DNA of 64,000 nt from Leifsonia xyli subsp. xyli str. CTCB07 (GTDB taxonomy: Bacteria; Actinomycetota; Actinomycetes; Actinomycetales; Microbacteriaceae), in NCBI RefSeq assembly GCF_000007665.1, contig NC_006087.1:1674001-1738000 (forward strand). Reading direction: 5' to 3'. This document shows positions 49,892-58,285 of the stretch, piece by piece. Numbering within the stretch: position 1 is the first letter of the stretch; each line of letters opens with the position of its first letter. The notes under the pieces are model-generated. The model saw nothing but the letters and a program-made list of their open reading frames with translations, made no database searches and was not told the origin of the DNA. A program made the position numbers and the translations under genes.

Positions 49892-50953
49892 ATGAGCGAA
49901 CCCGGGGACGGCCGCGTCGCGGTCTATATCGACTTCGACAACATCGTCATCTCCCGCTACGACCAGGTACACGGCCGTGGTCAATTTATGCGGGACAAGC
50001 AGAAGACAGGCGCACTGCCGAAGCCCGCTTTCGCCGCGAAACTCGCCGAGGCGCGCGTCGACCTCGGCGCCATCATCGACTTCGCTTCGTCGTTCGGAAC
50101 GATCGTCTTGACCCGTGCGTACGCCGACTGGTCCTCGGCGGTCAACGCCGAATACCGCGGGCAGCTGGTCGGGCGGGCGGTGGATCTGGTGCAGCTGTTC
50201 CCGGCGGCGGCCTACGGCAAGAACGGCGGCGACATCCGCCTGGCGGTCGACACGGTCGAAGATCTCTTCCGGCTTCCCGAGTTGACCCACGTCGTGATCG
50301 TCGCCGGAGACTCAGACTACATCCCGCTGGCACAGCGCATCAAACGGCTCGGCCGGTACGTGATCGGCATCGGCATCGCCGGCTCGACAGCCCGCTCGCT
50401 CGCCGCGGCGTGCGACGAGTTCGTCAGCTACGACGATCTGCCGGGCATCGCGCGCGACGAAGCCGCCCAGACGGAAGAGGGTCACGAAGCCGTCGCAGAC
50501 ATCGCGGCCCCGGAGCAGGAGACCGAACCCGAGACCGCCGGAGCAGGGGCCGCAGACGCCGCCACCGTGCAGAAGGCGACCCAGCGCTCCCGCAAGCGCA
50601 AACCCCCCGAGCAGGCAACCCCCGAGCAGCCGGGCGAGACACAGGAAGAACCACAGGACGATCCACAGGTCGTGGCCACTCGTCTCCTCGCCCGCGCGCT
50701 CCAGCTCGGGCATGAGAAAGACGACTCTGAGTGGCTGCACACATCGGCGGTGAAAAGCCAGATGAAGCGGATGGACCCCTCCTTCAGCGAAAAAGCCCTG
50801 GGCTTCCGCTCGTTCAGCGACTTCGTGAAGTCGCACAACCAGCTCGTCGAACTCGACGACTCCTCCACAGCCCAGCTCGTACGGCTGGCCCCGACCCGCT
50901 CACGCCGCGCCCGGCACAGCGGCCGGGCGAGCGACACGGTTTCGGCGCACTGA
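49892..50953 (+). CDS. NYN-domain protein with C-terminal OST-HTH/LOTUS domain
   Basis: 353 residues. N-terminal NYN (LabA/DUF88) PIN-like fold: acidic residues in VYIDFDNIVI and VAGDSDYIPLAQ, consistent with a metal-dependent nuclease. A variable Glu/Pro/Lys-rich linker (about 200-265) follows. The C-terminal region (about 270-340) has RLLARALQLGHEKDDSEWLHTSAVKSQMKRMDPSFS, a LOTUS/OST-HTH RNA-binding domain. Known homologues pair the same domains and are thought to act on RNA; the target is unknown. ATG at 49892. Stands alone. Confidence 0.86.
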   Translation: MSEPGDGRVAVYIDFDNIVISRYDQVHGRGQFMRDKQKTGALPKPAFAAKLAEARVDLGAIIDFASSFGTIVLTRAYADWSSAVNAEYRGQLVGRAVDLVQLFPAAAYGKNGGDIRLAVDTVEDLFRLPELTHVVIVAGDSDYIPLAQRIKRLGRYVIGIGIAGSTARSLAAACDEFVSYDDLPGIARDEAAQTEEGHEAVADIAAPEQETEPETAGAGAADAATVQKATQRSRKRKPPEQATPEQPGETQEEPQDDPQVVATRLLARALQLGHEKDDSEWLHTSAVKSQMKRMDPSFSEKALGFRSFSDFVKSHNQLVELDDSSTAQLVRLAPTRSRRARHSGRASDTVSAH

Positions 50954-50978
50954 CCAGACGGAGCGAAGACGTGCTAGG

Positions 50979-52041
50979 TGTGATGTCCAGGGGGGTTGTT
51001 TCGGCGATACGGTCGTGAGGAGTTGAGGGGCGAGGGCCTCCGGTTGTGAAGTGGAGCTGTTCAGTTCAACCGCTTCACGATCCAGGAGGCCTTCGTGTCC
51101 CACGTTAACGCTGCTCTCACACCGCGCGCTCGTCTGCGCCTTGCCAGGCTCATCGTCGAGGACCATTGGCTGGTCTCCGTCGCAGCGAAGATGTTTATGG
51201 TCTCGCCCGTTACCGCGCGGAAATGGGCGGCGAGGTTCCGCGCCGAAGGCACGGGAGGGATGACCGACCGGTCTAGCCGCCCACGATCGATGCCAACGCG
51301 GACGCCGTTGCCCGTGCTCAAGCGGATCGTGCGGGCGAGGTGGCGACGACGCCTGGGGCCGGTGCAGATCGCCGGCGAGCTTGGCCTTCCCGCCTCGACC
51401 GTCCACGCCGTCCTGGTGTGCTGCCGCATCAACCGGCTCTGCACCATTGATCGGGTCACGGGCGAGCCGATCCGTCGCTACGAGCACGACCACCCTGGAT
51501 CGCTGATCCATGTCGACGTGACGAAGTTCGGCAACATCCCCAACGGCGGCGGCTGACGATTCGTCGGCCGCGTCCAGGGCGAACGCAACCGGGAAGCGAC
51601 CGCCACCCGCACGAAGAGCAGGAACCACCGCTACGAGCCACGGTTGGGCACCGCGTTCGTCTACACGATCATCGACGACCACTCCCGCGTCGCCTACGCC
51701 GAGATCTGCTCCGACGAGAAGGCGGACACCGCGATCGGTGTCCTGCGGCGTGCTGTCGCCTGGTTCGCCGACCGGGATGTCAGCGTCGAACTCGTCCTCT
51801 CGGACAACGGCTCCGCCTACAAGTCCTACGCCTGGCGAGACGCCTGCTAAGTCCGCTGCGCCGGGCAACTCGCCGGACAAGTCGAGGCCATCGTCTACCA
51901 CGACGGCCTCGTCATCGTCCTCGGTGAGCTGAGCGCGCAACGCCCGAAGCGGCACGACCAGGCCCACCCGATCATCCTCAACATCAACGCCGAGACAGTC
52001 GGCCACGACCTCGCCCATACCGACAAGATGCCGATCCTGTG
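50979..52041 (+). mobile_element. IS481 family insertion sequence remnant
   Basis: The left end begins near TGTGATGTCCAGGGGGG (50979 onward), 116 bases before the transposase start. No matching right end is present: similarity to the transposase stops at about 51840 and a frame of unknown origin follows to 52041. The element is thus truncated and cannot move. Confidence 0.8.
51095..51850 (+). pseudogene. IS481 family transposase, nonsense and truncated
   Basis: GTG start at 51095 with AGGAGG upstream. N-terminal helix-turn-helix (ARLRLARLIVEDHWLVSVAAKMFMVSPVTARKW), then the DDE domain: first Asp in LIHVDVTKFGNIP, a TGA at 51554-51556 in place of a Trp codon (NGGG-stop-RFVGR), second block in YTIIDDHSRVAYAE and LVLSDNGSAYKS. 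The catalytic Glu and everything after SYAWRDAC is missing, replaced by unrelated sequence after a TAA at 51848. Confidence 0.9.
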
Positions 52042-52251
52042 ATCGGTTTCATCCAACGCTGCATAGTACTTTTGATCGTATCGAGCTAGGGAGCTATATG
52101 GAGAAGCCTGAGCCGGGCCGTAAATGGACTGTACGACTCCTGAATATCACGCATTGGAGAAGTCTTTGTCGCGATTGCAGACAGCATTCTCGGCAACTTT
52201 CGACGCTGACGTGAGAGGGGGTGCATGCCGACGCACGCACCCCCTCACCAC
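51851..52251. other. Unassigned segment after transposase remnant
   Basis: No recognisable gene. From 51851 to 52041 the transposase frame stays open (QVEAIVYHDGLVIVLGEL, ending DKMPIL), so it may be a piece of another coding sequence fused by the deletion that removed the IS right end. From 52042 to 52214 the sequence is more AT-rich; a short frame from ATG 52098 (38 codons) has no support. Confidence 0.4.
52215..52246 (-). terminator. Hairpin terminator after small-gene cluster
   Basis: GAGGGGGTGC (52215-52224) and GCACCCCCTC (52237-52246) form a ten-base GC-rich stem with a 12-base loop, six bases past the stop of the leftward small membrane-protein gene. No strong U-tract, but position and stem fit the end of this transcript. 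Confidence 0.65.
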
Positions 52252-52491
52252 TCATTCAACGCCCTGAGCTCTTTCCAGAGCATCCCGACCAGCCCACCGG
52301 TTGCCGAGGATGAGAAAAACAATCCCCTCTACGACAACTAAGAGCGGCCAAACCCACCACGGTGCCACAGCACCGGAAATAACGGCGAGCGCGACCAGGA
52401 CGGCCATAGAGCCGAAGGACACGAACCGCCGAGTTGGGGTGGCGTTGATTGCTCGCCGAACGTCGGAGCGGAAGGCGTCACGGATAGTCAC
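52252..52491 (-). CDS. Small membrane protein of unknown function
   Basis: 79 residues with two hydrophobic helices (about 28-45 and 47-65) and a basic N-terminus (RDAFRSDVRRAINATPTRR). GTG start overlaps the stop of the upstream gene (GTGA), with GGGAGG nine bases before. Not recognised. Coupling to the secreted-protein gene upstream suggests a joint task, possibly immunity, anchoring or export of that protein; that is a guess. Confidence 0.6.
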   Translation of the reverse strand: MTIRDAFRSDVRRAINATPTRRFVSFGSMAVLVALAVISGAVAPWWVWPLLVVVEGIVFLILGNRWAGRDALERAQGVE

Positions 52492-53423
52492 TTGCAGTAG
52501 CCTCCCGAGTATCCGACGGTTCCGATAACACCGGGACCAATGAGGAGCTGTGCGCAGCGCTTCTCGTTGTAGTAAATGCGCTGCGTGTTGACGATGATCG
52601 AGGCGGCGTTGAGGTCACAGAGCGCGCCACCCGCGTATCCCGTCAGTCGCGTCACCCAACCGCAGACTGTTGCCATGCCACTAAGGGTTGTGGCGGTCTT
52701 CGTCTCGTTGCGAGTGAGCTGCACCGACGGCAGGACTCAATACCACGCGAACTGAGGATCTGCAACGACAGGGAACGCGGCGGCCCTCGTAAAGTCGATA
52801 ACCTGCGTGAGGGTCGTCCCGCTCAGTTCGTAGTGTGTCGGGACCGGAGCGCCGTTCGCGTCCTTTGCCCAGGGGGCGGCGATGTACGCAACTGGGTCGC
52901 TGTCGGCGTTCACGATGAAGTAGCCTTCGCCCGCCTGTACGATCTGACCGTTATCGGGGATCGTAAGGTCGTAGCTGTGGCGCTTCGGCGCGTCCGCTGT
53001 CGAGATCACTGTGTTGATCTGAAGCGAGCCATCCTTGGTGACCACCGGGACTGAAGTTGAGCCGTTGTTGTTGTCGTAGGACACGACACCCTTCTTCTCA
53101 ACGATTGCGTTCTCGGCGTCCGAAGCGAACGGCAGTGCGACGGAAAGGCCTCCCGCTGTCGTGTCAAGGGTGATCCCCTCAGCAGGATCGACGGGAACCG
53201 AGATGTCTGCGCCTGAAACGGATGCGTCGATTGCGTTCTCGCCGGACGCTCTTGTCGTGACGGGTGCGGCATTGTTGGCCGTGTTCGGAGTCGCGCTCGT
53301 GACGGCACCGAGGACATCATCCGACGCAGTGTCCGCCAGTGCAGGAGACGCGCCCAGCAGTCCGAAGGCCAGGATCGCAGAGGTGGCGATCGCCGTTCCC
53401 CCCAGGTATTTCTTTACGTGCAT
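52488..53423 (-). pseudogene. Secreted protein of unknown function, split by TGA
   Basis: Signal peptide MHVKKYLGGTAIATSAILAF...ALADT (about 31 residues), then a secreted domain of about 195 residues rich in Thr, Ala and Asp that ends in AAFPVVADPQFAWY. A TGA at 52737-52739 interrupts; the same frame goes on for 82 codons (LTRNETKTATTLSG, three Cys, ending GYSGGYCK). FPVVADP followed by an LTRxET-containing Cys module is, as I recall, a recurrent layout of secreted actinobacterial proteins, so the stop most likely replaces Trp inside one gene of about 311 codons. A GTG restart at 52724 exists but lacks a ribosome site and signal peptide. ATG at 53423 with GGAAG. Confidence 0.72.
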
Positions 53424-53693
53424 TGTGTTGCAACTTCCTTGTTGAGACCAACGGAGCCGACAAGTGTTCGCTACCCGCAATGCGGAGCGATCGGGTCAGC
53501 TAGCCCCAGATTTCCAACATAGCAGCAGCCCTCCGACATGACGGAAAGCGCGACCAAACCGCGAAGGACGCGGGTTTGCCAAAAGGGTCCCCTTCAGGCA
53601 TCCAGGATTCGTTGCCGCCGAATGCACTCGGGTCCTCTCGGAAGACCGAGTCGGCGACGTGCAGGCTCGCCTCAGCGCCGCCGGGCGAAGGTG

Positions 53694-54233
53694 TTACTTG
53701 AGCGGGCTCAGGCGCGGGTTCGAGGTCGGGGGCATGTTCCAGCCGTGCCGCTCGTGGATCTCCTTGATAAGCGCGAGATCGTTCTCACGTAGCCTGGAGA
53801 GTGCCTCCCTGTCATAGCCCTTGGTACGAAACAATCGAAGGTTCTGGCTGAGAGCCTGCGCCCAAGTGATGTACAGGTCGAGAACCTCGAGACGCTCCGC
53901 TACGCTATCGCCGGGCCGCGCGGCTTCCATCACCTCCCGCGCGAGGGTCGCGCCGAGCGCTCGTTCAGCCTCCAAGCCCTTCCAGTCCTCGTGTTCGTCG
54001 GTGAGGGCGATCATGGCGATGCGCAGGTCGGCGAGACGCTCGCCAACTGGCTCAGTGGTCGGGTCGAGTCCCACGAGCCGCTGGACTGCCTCCTGCGCGG
54101 CGGATCAGAGCGCGGTAGTGACAGCCTTCCGCGACTCCTTCAGCGCGTCGTTGGAGCGCCTGTTAGCCAGAATCGTTCCGATAGCAGCGATCACAACAGC
54201 CAGACCAGAAATGATGAGCGCAGCGATGTCCAC
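53694..54233 (-). pseudogene. Membrane-anchored hypothetical protein with TGA stop
   Basis: Starting at GTG 54233 (AGGA seven bases upstream), 42 codons encode one transmembrane helix (LIISGLAVVIAAIGTILA) and a basic segment ending SRKAVTTAL. TGA at 54105-54107 follows, and the same frame continues SAAQEAVQRLVGLDPTTEPVGERLADLRIAM to the stop at 53694. The whole is 180 codons. The helical, charged C-terminal part resembles a cytosolic coiled domain. The TGA is one transition from TGG. I recognise no family; such proteins are common in phage or island cargo. Confidence 0.6.
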
Positions 54234-54282
54234 AGCTCGATCCTGTCAGGTGGAAGCGGCTCTGCGACGGAGGTTCAGATAC

Positions 54283-55353
54283 CTAACTGTGACGGAACTC
54301 CACCACATCCCCGTCCTGCATCACGTAATCCTTGCCTTCTATCCGCGCTTTCCCGTGCGCTCTCGCCTCGGCGACGCTCCCGGTGGCGACCAGATCGCCG
54401 AAGGAGATGACTTCGGCTTTGATGAAGCCTTTCTCGAAGTCGGTGTGGATGACGCCGGCGGCCTGCGGAGCCTTCCAGCCTTTGCGGATGGTCCACGCCC
54501 GCGACTCCTTGGGACCGGCCGTGAGGTAGGTCTGGAGGCCGAGCGTGTCGAAGCCGATGCGGGCGAGCTGGTCGAGGCCGCTCTCGGACTGGCCGGTCGA
54601 AGCGAGGAGTTCGGCGGCGTCCTCGGCGTCCAGGTCGATCAGCTCGGACTCGAGCTTGGCGTCGAGGAAGACGGCCTGGGCGGGCGCCACCAGAGCGGCG
54701 AGGGAGGCGCGGCGGGCTTCGTCGGTCAGCACCGCCTCATCCACATTGAACACGTAGATGAAGGGCTTCGCGGTGAGCAGGCCCAGCTCACGCAGCGGTT
54801 CGAGGTCCAGGGAAGAGGCCGAGAGCGGCGTGCCCTCGTTGAGGCAGGCGAGGGCGGCCCGGGCCGTTTCGAGCACGGTGGGCTCCAGCTTGCGGCCCTT
54901 GACCTCCTTCTCGTAGCGGGTCTCGGCCTTCTCGAGCGTCTGGAGGTCGGCGAGGATGAGCTCGGTGTTGATGGTCTCCATGTCGTTGGCGGCGTCGACC
55001 TTGCCCGCGACATGTACGACATCCGGGTCGGAGAATCCGCGCACGACCTGGGCGATGGCGTCCGCCTCGCGGATGTTCGCGAGGAACTTGTTGCCGAGGC
55101 CCTCGCCCTCGCTCGCTCCTTTGACGATGCCGGCGATGTCGACGAACGACACCGGCGCCGGCAGGATGCGCTCGCTGCCGAAGATTTCGGCCAGCTTGCC
55201 GAGGCGCGGGTCGGGGAGGTTCACCACGCCGACGTTGGGCTCGATCGTCGCGAACGGGTAGTTCGCGGCGAGCGCGTCGTTCTTGGTCAGCGCGTTGAAG
55301 AGGGTGGACTTGCCGACATTGGGCAGCCCGGCGATACCGATAGTGAGAGCCAC
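54283..55353 (-). CDS. ychF: Redox-regulated ATPase YchF
   Basis: Obg-like P-loop protein that prefers ATP. 356 residues, normal. G1 is GLPNVGKST at about 8-16; G3 DIAGIVKGA; the G4 position has NVDE instead of NKxD, the YchF mark; C-terminal TGS domain ends with MQDGDVVEFRHS. GTG at 55353 is chosen because VALTIGIAG is the usual N-terminus; the frame is open to 55386 without homology. Associates with ribosomes in other bacteria. Confidence 0.95.
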   Translation of the reverse strand: MALTIGIAGLPNVGKSTLFNALTKNDALAANYPFATIEPNVGVVNLPDPRLGKLAEIFGSERILPAPVSFVDIAGIVKGASEGEGLGNKFLANIREADAIAQVVRGFSDPDVVHVAGKVDAANDMETINTELILADLQTLEKAETRYEKEVKGRKLEPTVLETARAALACLNEGTPLSASSLDLEPLRELGLLTAKPFIYVFNVDEAVLTDEARRASLAALVAPAQAVFLDAKLESELIDLDAEDAAELLASTGQSESGLDQLARIGFDTLGLQTYLTAGPKESRAWTIRKGWKAPQAAGVIHTDFEKGFIKAEVISFGDLVATGSVAEARAHGKARIEGKDYVMQDGDVVEFRHS

Positions 55354-55456
55354 AGTCCACCACTCTACCGGCCGGGTCCACGCCATCTTTTCCTCGCTTG
55401 TTCAGACGGCACGCCGGGGCAAGGCCAGAAAACGAGAAAACGATGGCCGGTCAAAA

Positions 55457-56072
55457 CTAGACCGCTGTCACGGGCTGGCGCAGGATGGTGCGCAGCTTCT
55501 CCGGCGCGGCGCGGCGCGCGTCGCTCAGGTAGACCTCGTGGTGTTTCCCCGTCATCCGCAAACCGTGCCCGGGAATGTATACATTATGGAGTTCGTCGAG
55601 CACGGGAGCCTCGGCGTCGTAGGGGCCGACGTGCAACGTCTGCACGCACAGCCCCTCGTCCAGCGGTTCCAGCCGAAGCGAGGCGATGGCAGCCGGAGCG
55701 CTCTGCCGCCACAGCGTCCCGAGCCGCCTCGACGTGGTCGCCGGTGAGCCACTCCGGGACGAGATTCAGCACCGTCCACTGCCAGCGGGACTTGTCTCTC
55801 CCGCTCGTGAAGGCGGCCATGTCCTCCGCCCACCACAGCGCCTCCAGTGGCATCACACCGTAGTCGCGGCCGAGTTCGCGCTTGCTGAAGAACTTCAGCC
55901 GGTAGGCGACGAGGTAGAGCGCCTCGAGCGATTCCCGGTAGGCGTCCGACGTGTTCGGGCCGCCGCGCCCGTCGATCATGAGATACCGCAGCGGCGGCAT
56001 GGTCACCACCTCGAACCGGCCGCGCGGCGCACGGTAGCCCGGGATGCCGTTCTTAATGTCTGTCTTCTCCAT
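55457..56072 (-). pseudogene. GyrI-like small-molecule-binding protein, frameshifted
   Basis: The first 118 or so codons (KNGIPGYRAPRGRFEVVTMPPLRYLMIDGRGGPNTSDAY, PLEALWWAEDMAAFTSGRDKSRWQW) match GyrI-like proteins. Near 55714-55718 the frame breaks, apparently by loss of two bases in a GCGC, and the rest (VQTLHVGPYDAEAPVLDELH, KHHEVYLSDARRAAPEKLRTILR) continues to 55457. Restored length is about 205 residues, normal. Family members bind small molecules or inhibit gyrase. ATG at 56072. Confidence 0.85.
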
Positions 56073-56150
56073 CGGCCCTTCCCCCTCACAATCTACGGCG
56101 CACCGGACGCCTCGCGCGCGGACGTCGGCAGGGCGTGCAACGATGACGGC

Positions 56151-56729
56151 GTGACCCTGGATTTCACCGCGATCGACTTCGAGACAGCGAATTCCTCGGC
56201 AGCGTCGGCCTGTTCGGTCGGGTTGGTCAAGGTCAGGGATGGGCGGGTCGTCGACCGATCGGGGTGGCTCATCCAGCCGCCGGCCGGGCACGACGAGTTC
56301 CACGAGTGGAACGTCCGCATCCACGGCGTCCACCCCGCGGATATCGCTGGGGCGCCGGGATGGGCCGACCAGCTGGCCGATCTGGTGGAGTTCTGCGAAG
56401 ACGACGCTCTCGTCGCCCACAACGCGGGCTTCGACATGGGCGTCATCCGCGCCGCGTGCGCGGCAACCCGCATCGCCTGCCCGGATTACCGCTATCTGTG
56501 CAGCCTTCAGGTGGCCCGCCGCACGTGCCTGGAGTCCTACCGGCTGCCGGCCGCCGCGCTGGCTGCGGGCTTCGAGGACTTCCACCACCACGACGCGCTC
56601 GCCGACGCCGAGGCGTGTGCCGCAATCGCGATCCACGCGGCCCGGCGGCACGGAGCCGCGACAGTGTCCGACCTGGCCGCGCTGACGGGTACGCGTCTGT
56701 ACCGCATCGGTGCGCCGGCCGCGTCGTAG
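56151..56729 (+). CDS. DnaQ-like 3'-5' exonuclease
   Basis: 192-residue DEDDh exonuclease domain. Exo I is AIDFETAN (Asp, Glu), Exo II is AHNAGFDMGVI (Asp), Exo III is HHDALADAEACA (His and Asp). It lacks other polymerase domains, like small proofreading or RNase T-like nucleases. GTG at 56151. It is divergent from the GyrI-like gene and runs toward the sugar transporter, 82 bases away. Confidence 0.9.
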   Translation: MTLDFTAIDFETANSSAASACSVGLVKVRDGRVVDRSGWLIQPPAGHDEFHEWNVRIHGVHPADIAGAPGWADQLADLVEFCEDDALVAHNAGFDMGVIRAACAATRIACPDYRYLCSLQVARRTCLESYRLPAAALAAGFEDFHHHDALADAEACAAIAIHAARRHGAATVSDLAALTGTRLYRIGAPAAS

Positions 56730-56811
56730 ACACCGCGCTTCTTCATCTCCTACTCCAAATGCAAACCTTGCGGCTTTGTGGTCTTTCTCCTAATGTCGGG
56801 ACATAGTTACA

Positions 56812-58236
56812 ATGCAAAGGAACATGATGTCCTGGCACCCCTCCGGCTCGCTGGCCGTTCTCACTGCCGATGAGATCCCCAGCCTACAGCGGCGGCGGCT
56901 CCTGCGCCGCATCACCGTCCTCTCGACGTTCGGCGGACTGCTCTTCGGTTACGACACCGGCGTAATCAGCGGCGCGCTTCCGTTCATGCGGTTCGAGGGA
57001 GTGGCGCTCTCGCCGTTCGAGGAGGGCGTCGTTGTCTCTTCCCTCCTCTTCGGCGCCGCCGCAGGCTCGCTCGTGGGCGGGCGGATCGCCGACCGCAGCG
57101 GACGACGCCGCCTGCTCATCGGCCTCGCGATCGTGTTCTTCGCCGCGGCGCTCGGCTGCACGTTCGCGCCATCCATCGCGGTCATGGTCGCGGCACGGGT
57201 GCTGCTCGGGATCGCCGTCGGCGCGGCATCGGTCGCCGTCCCGCTGTTCCTCACGGAGGTCTCGCCGGCGCAGCGGCGCGGGCAGATCGTCACGCACAAC
57301 GAATTGATGATCGTCTCCGGGCAGCTCGCGGCGTTCACAGTGAACGCGGCGATCGCGGCGGCGGTCCCGGAGCACGCCGAGGTGTGGCGGTGGATGCTGG
57401 TCGTCGCCTCCCTCCCCGCCGTGGTCCTCTTCTTCGGGATGCTCGTCGTGCCCGAGAGCCCGCGCTGGCTGATCCTTCAGGGACGCTTCGCCGAGGGGCG
57501 CGCCGAGCACCAGGCCGAGCGGGAGGCCGCCGAGATCCGGGATGCGATCGAGCACGCCCCCAGCGCCTCTTTCGCCGATCTCGTGCGCGCGCTCGGCACG
57601 CCGTGGATACGCCGCGTCTTCCTCGTGGGCGTCGGGATCGCGATGGTGCAGCAATTGACGGGCGTGAACTCGATCATGTACTACGGCGTCCAGATCCTGC
57701 AGCGAGCGGGCTTCGACGCGCAGGCGGCGCTCGTCGGGCAGATCGCGAACGGCGTCATCTCGGTGCTCGCCACCTTCGGCGGGATCTGGCTGCTCGGACG
57801 GGTGGGCCGCCGCCCGCTTCTGATCACCGGCCTCATCGGCACGACGAGCGCGCTGCTGCTCGTCGGCACGAGTTCCGCCGTGCTCGCGGGCACACCCGCG
57901 CTGCCGTTCGCGACCCTCACGCTCACGGTGCTGTTCCTCACGTTCCAGCAGGGCGCGGTGTCGCCGGTGACCTGGCTGATGCTCGCCGAGATCTTCCCGG
58001 CGCGCATCCGCGGCGTCGCGTTCGGCGCAGCGGCACTCGTCCTCTGGCTGACGAATTTCCTCGTCGGGTTTCTGTTCCCCCAGCTGGTGTCCGGGATGGG
58101 GATCTCGCCGACGTTCTTCGTCTTCGCGGCCGTGGGCTGCGGCGCACTCCTGTTCGTCGTGCGCGCGCTGCCGGAGACGCGCGGGCGGAGCCTGGAGACC
58201 CTGGAACGGGAGCTGGAGGCACATTACACGCGGTGA
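56812..58236 (+). CDS. Sugar porter (MFS, SP family)
   Basis: 474-residue 12-helix sugar:proton symporter. Marks: GGLLFGYDTGVISGALP at the first helix, GRIADRSGRRRLL, PESPRWLI after helix 6, GVNSIMYYG, and PETRGRSLE at the C-terminus. Probably for pentose or hexose import. The start is uncertain: ATG 56812 lacks a ribosome site, while ATGs at 56824 and 56827 have AAAGGA closely upstream. Confidence 0.93.
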   Translation: MQRNMMSWHPSGSLAVLTADEIPSLQRRRLLRRITVLSTFGGLLFGYDTGVISGALPFMRFEGVALSPFEEGVVVSSLLFGAAAGSLVGGRIADRSGRRRLLIGLAIVFFAAALGCTFAPSIAVMVAARVLLGIAVGAASVAVPLFLTEVSPAQRRGQIVTHNELMIVSGQLAAFTVNAAIAAAVPEHAEVWRWMLVVASLPAVVLFFGMLVVPESPRWLILQGRFAEGRAEHQAEREAAEIRDAIEHAPSASFADLVRALGTPWIRRVFLVGVGIAMVQQLTGVNSIMYYGVQILQRAGFDAQAALVGQIANGVISVLATFGGIWLLGRVGRRPLLITGLIGTTSALLLVGTSSAVLAGTPALPFATLTLTVLFLTFQQGAVSPVTWLMLAEIFPARIRGVAFGAAALVLWLTNFLVGFLFPQLVSGMGISPTFFVFAAVGCGALLFVVRALPETRGRSLETLERELEAHYTR

Positions 58237-58285
58237 GCGCGGCGCGCGTACCCCGGCTGTCGGCGACTCCTGCAAGACTGCACGC

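Noticed and set aside
52098..52214. 38-codon frame after the IS remnant
   Set aside because: No ribosome site, no homology I recognise, and it runs into a terminator hairpin.
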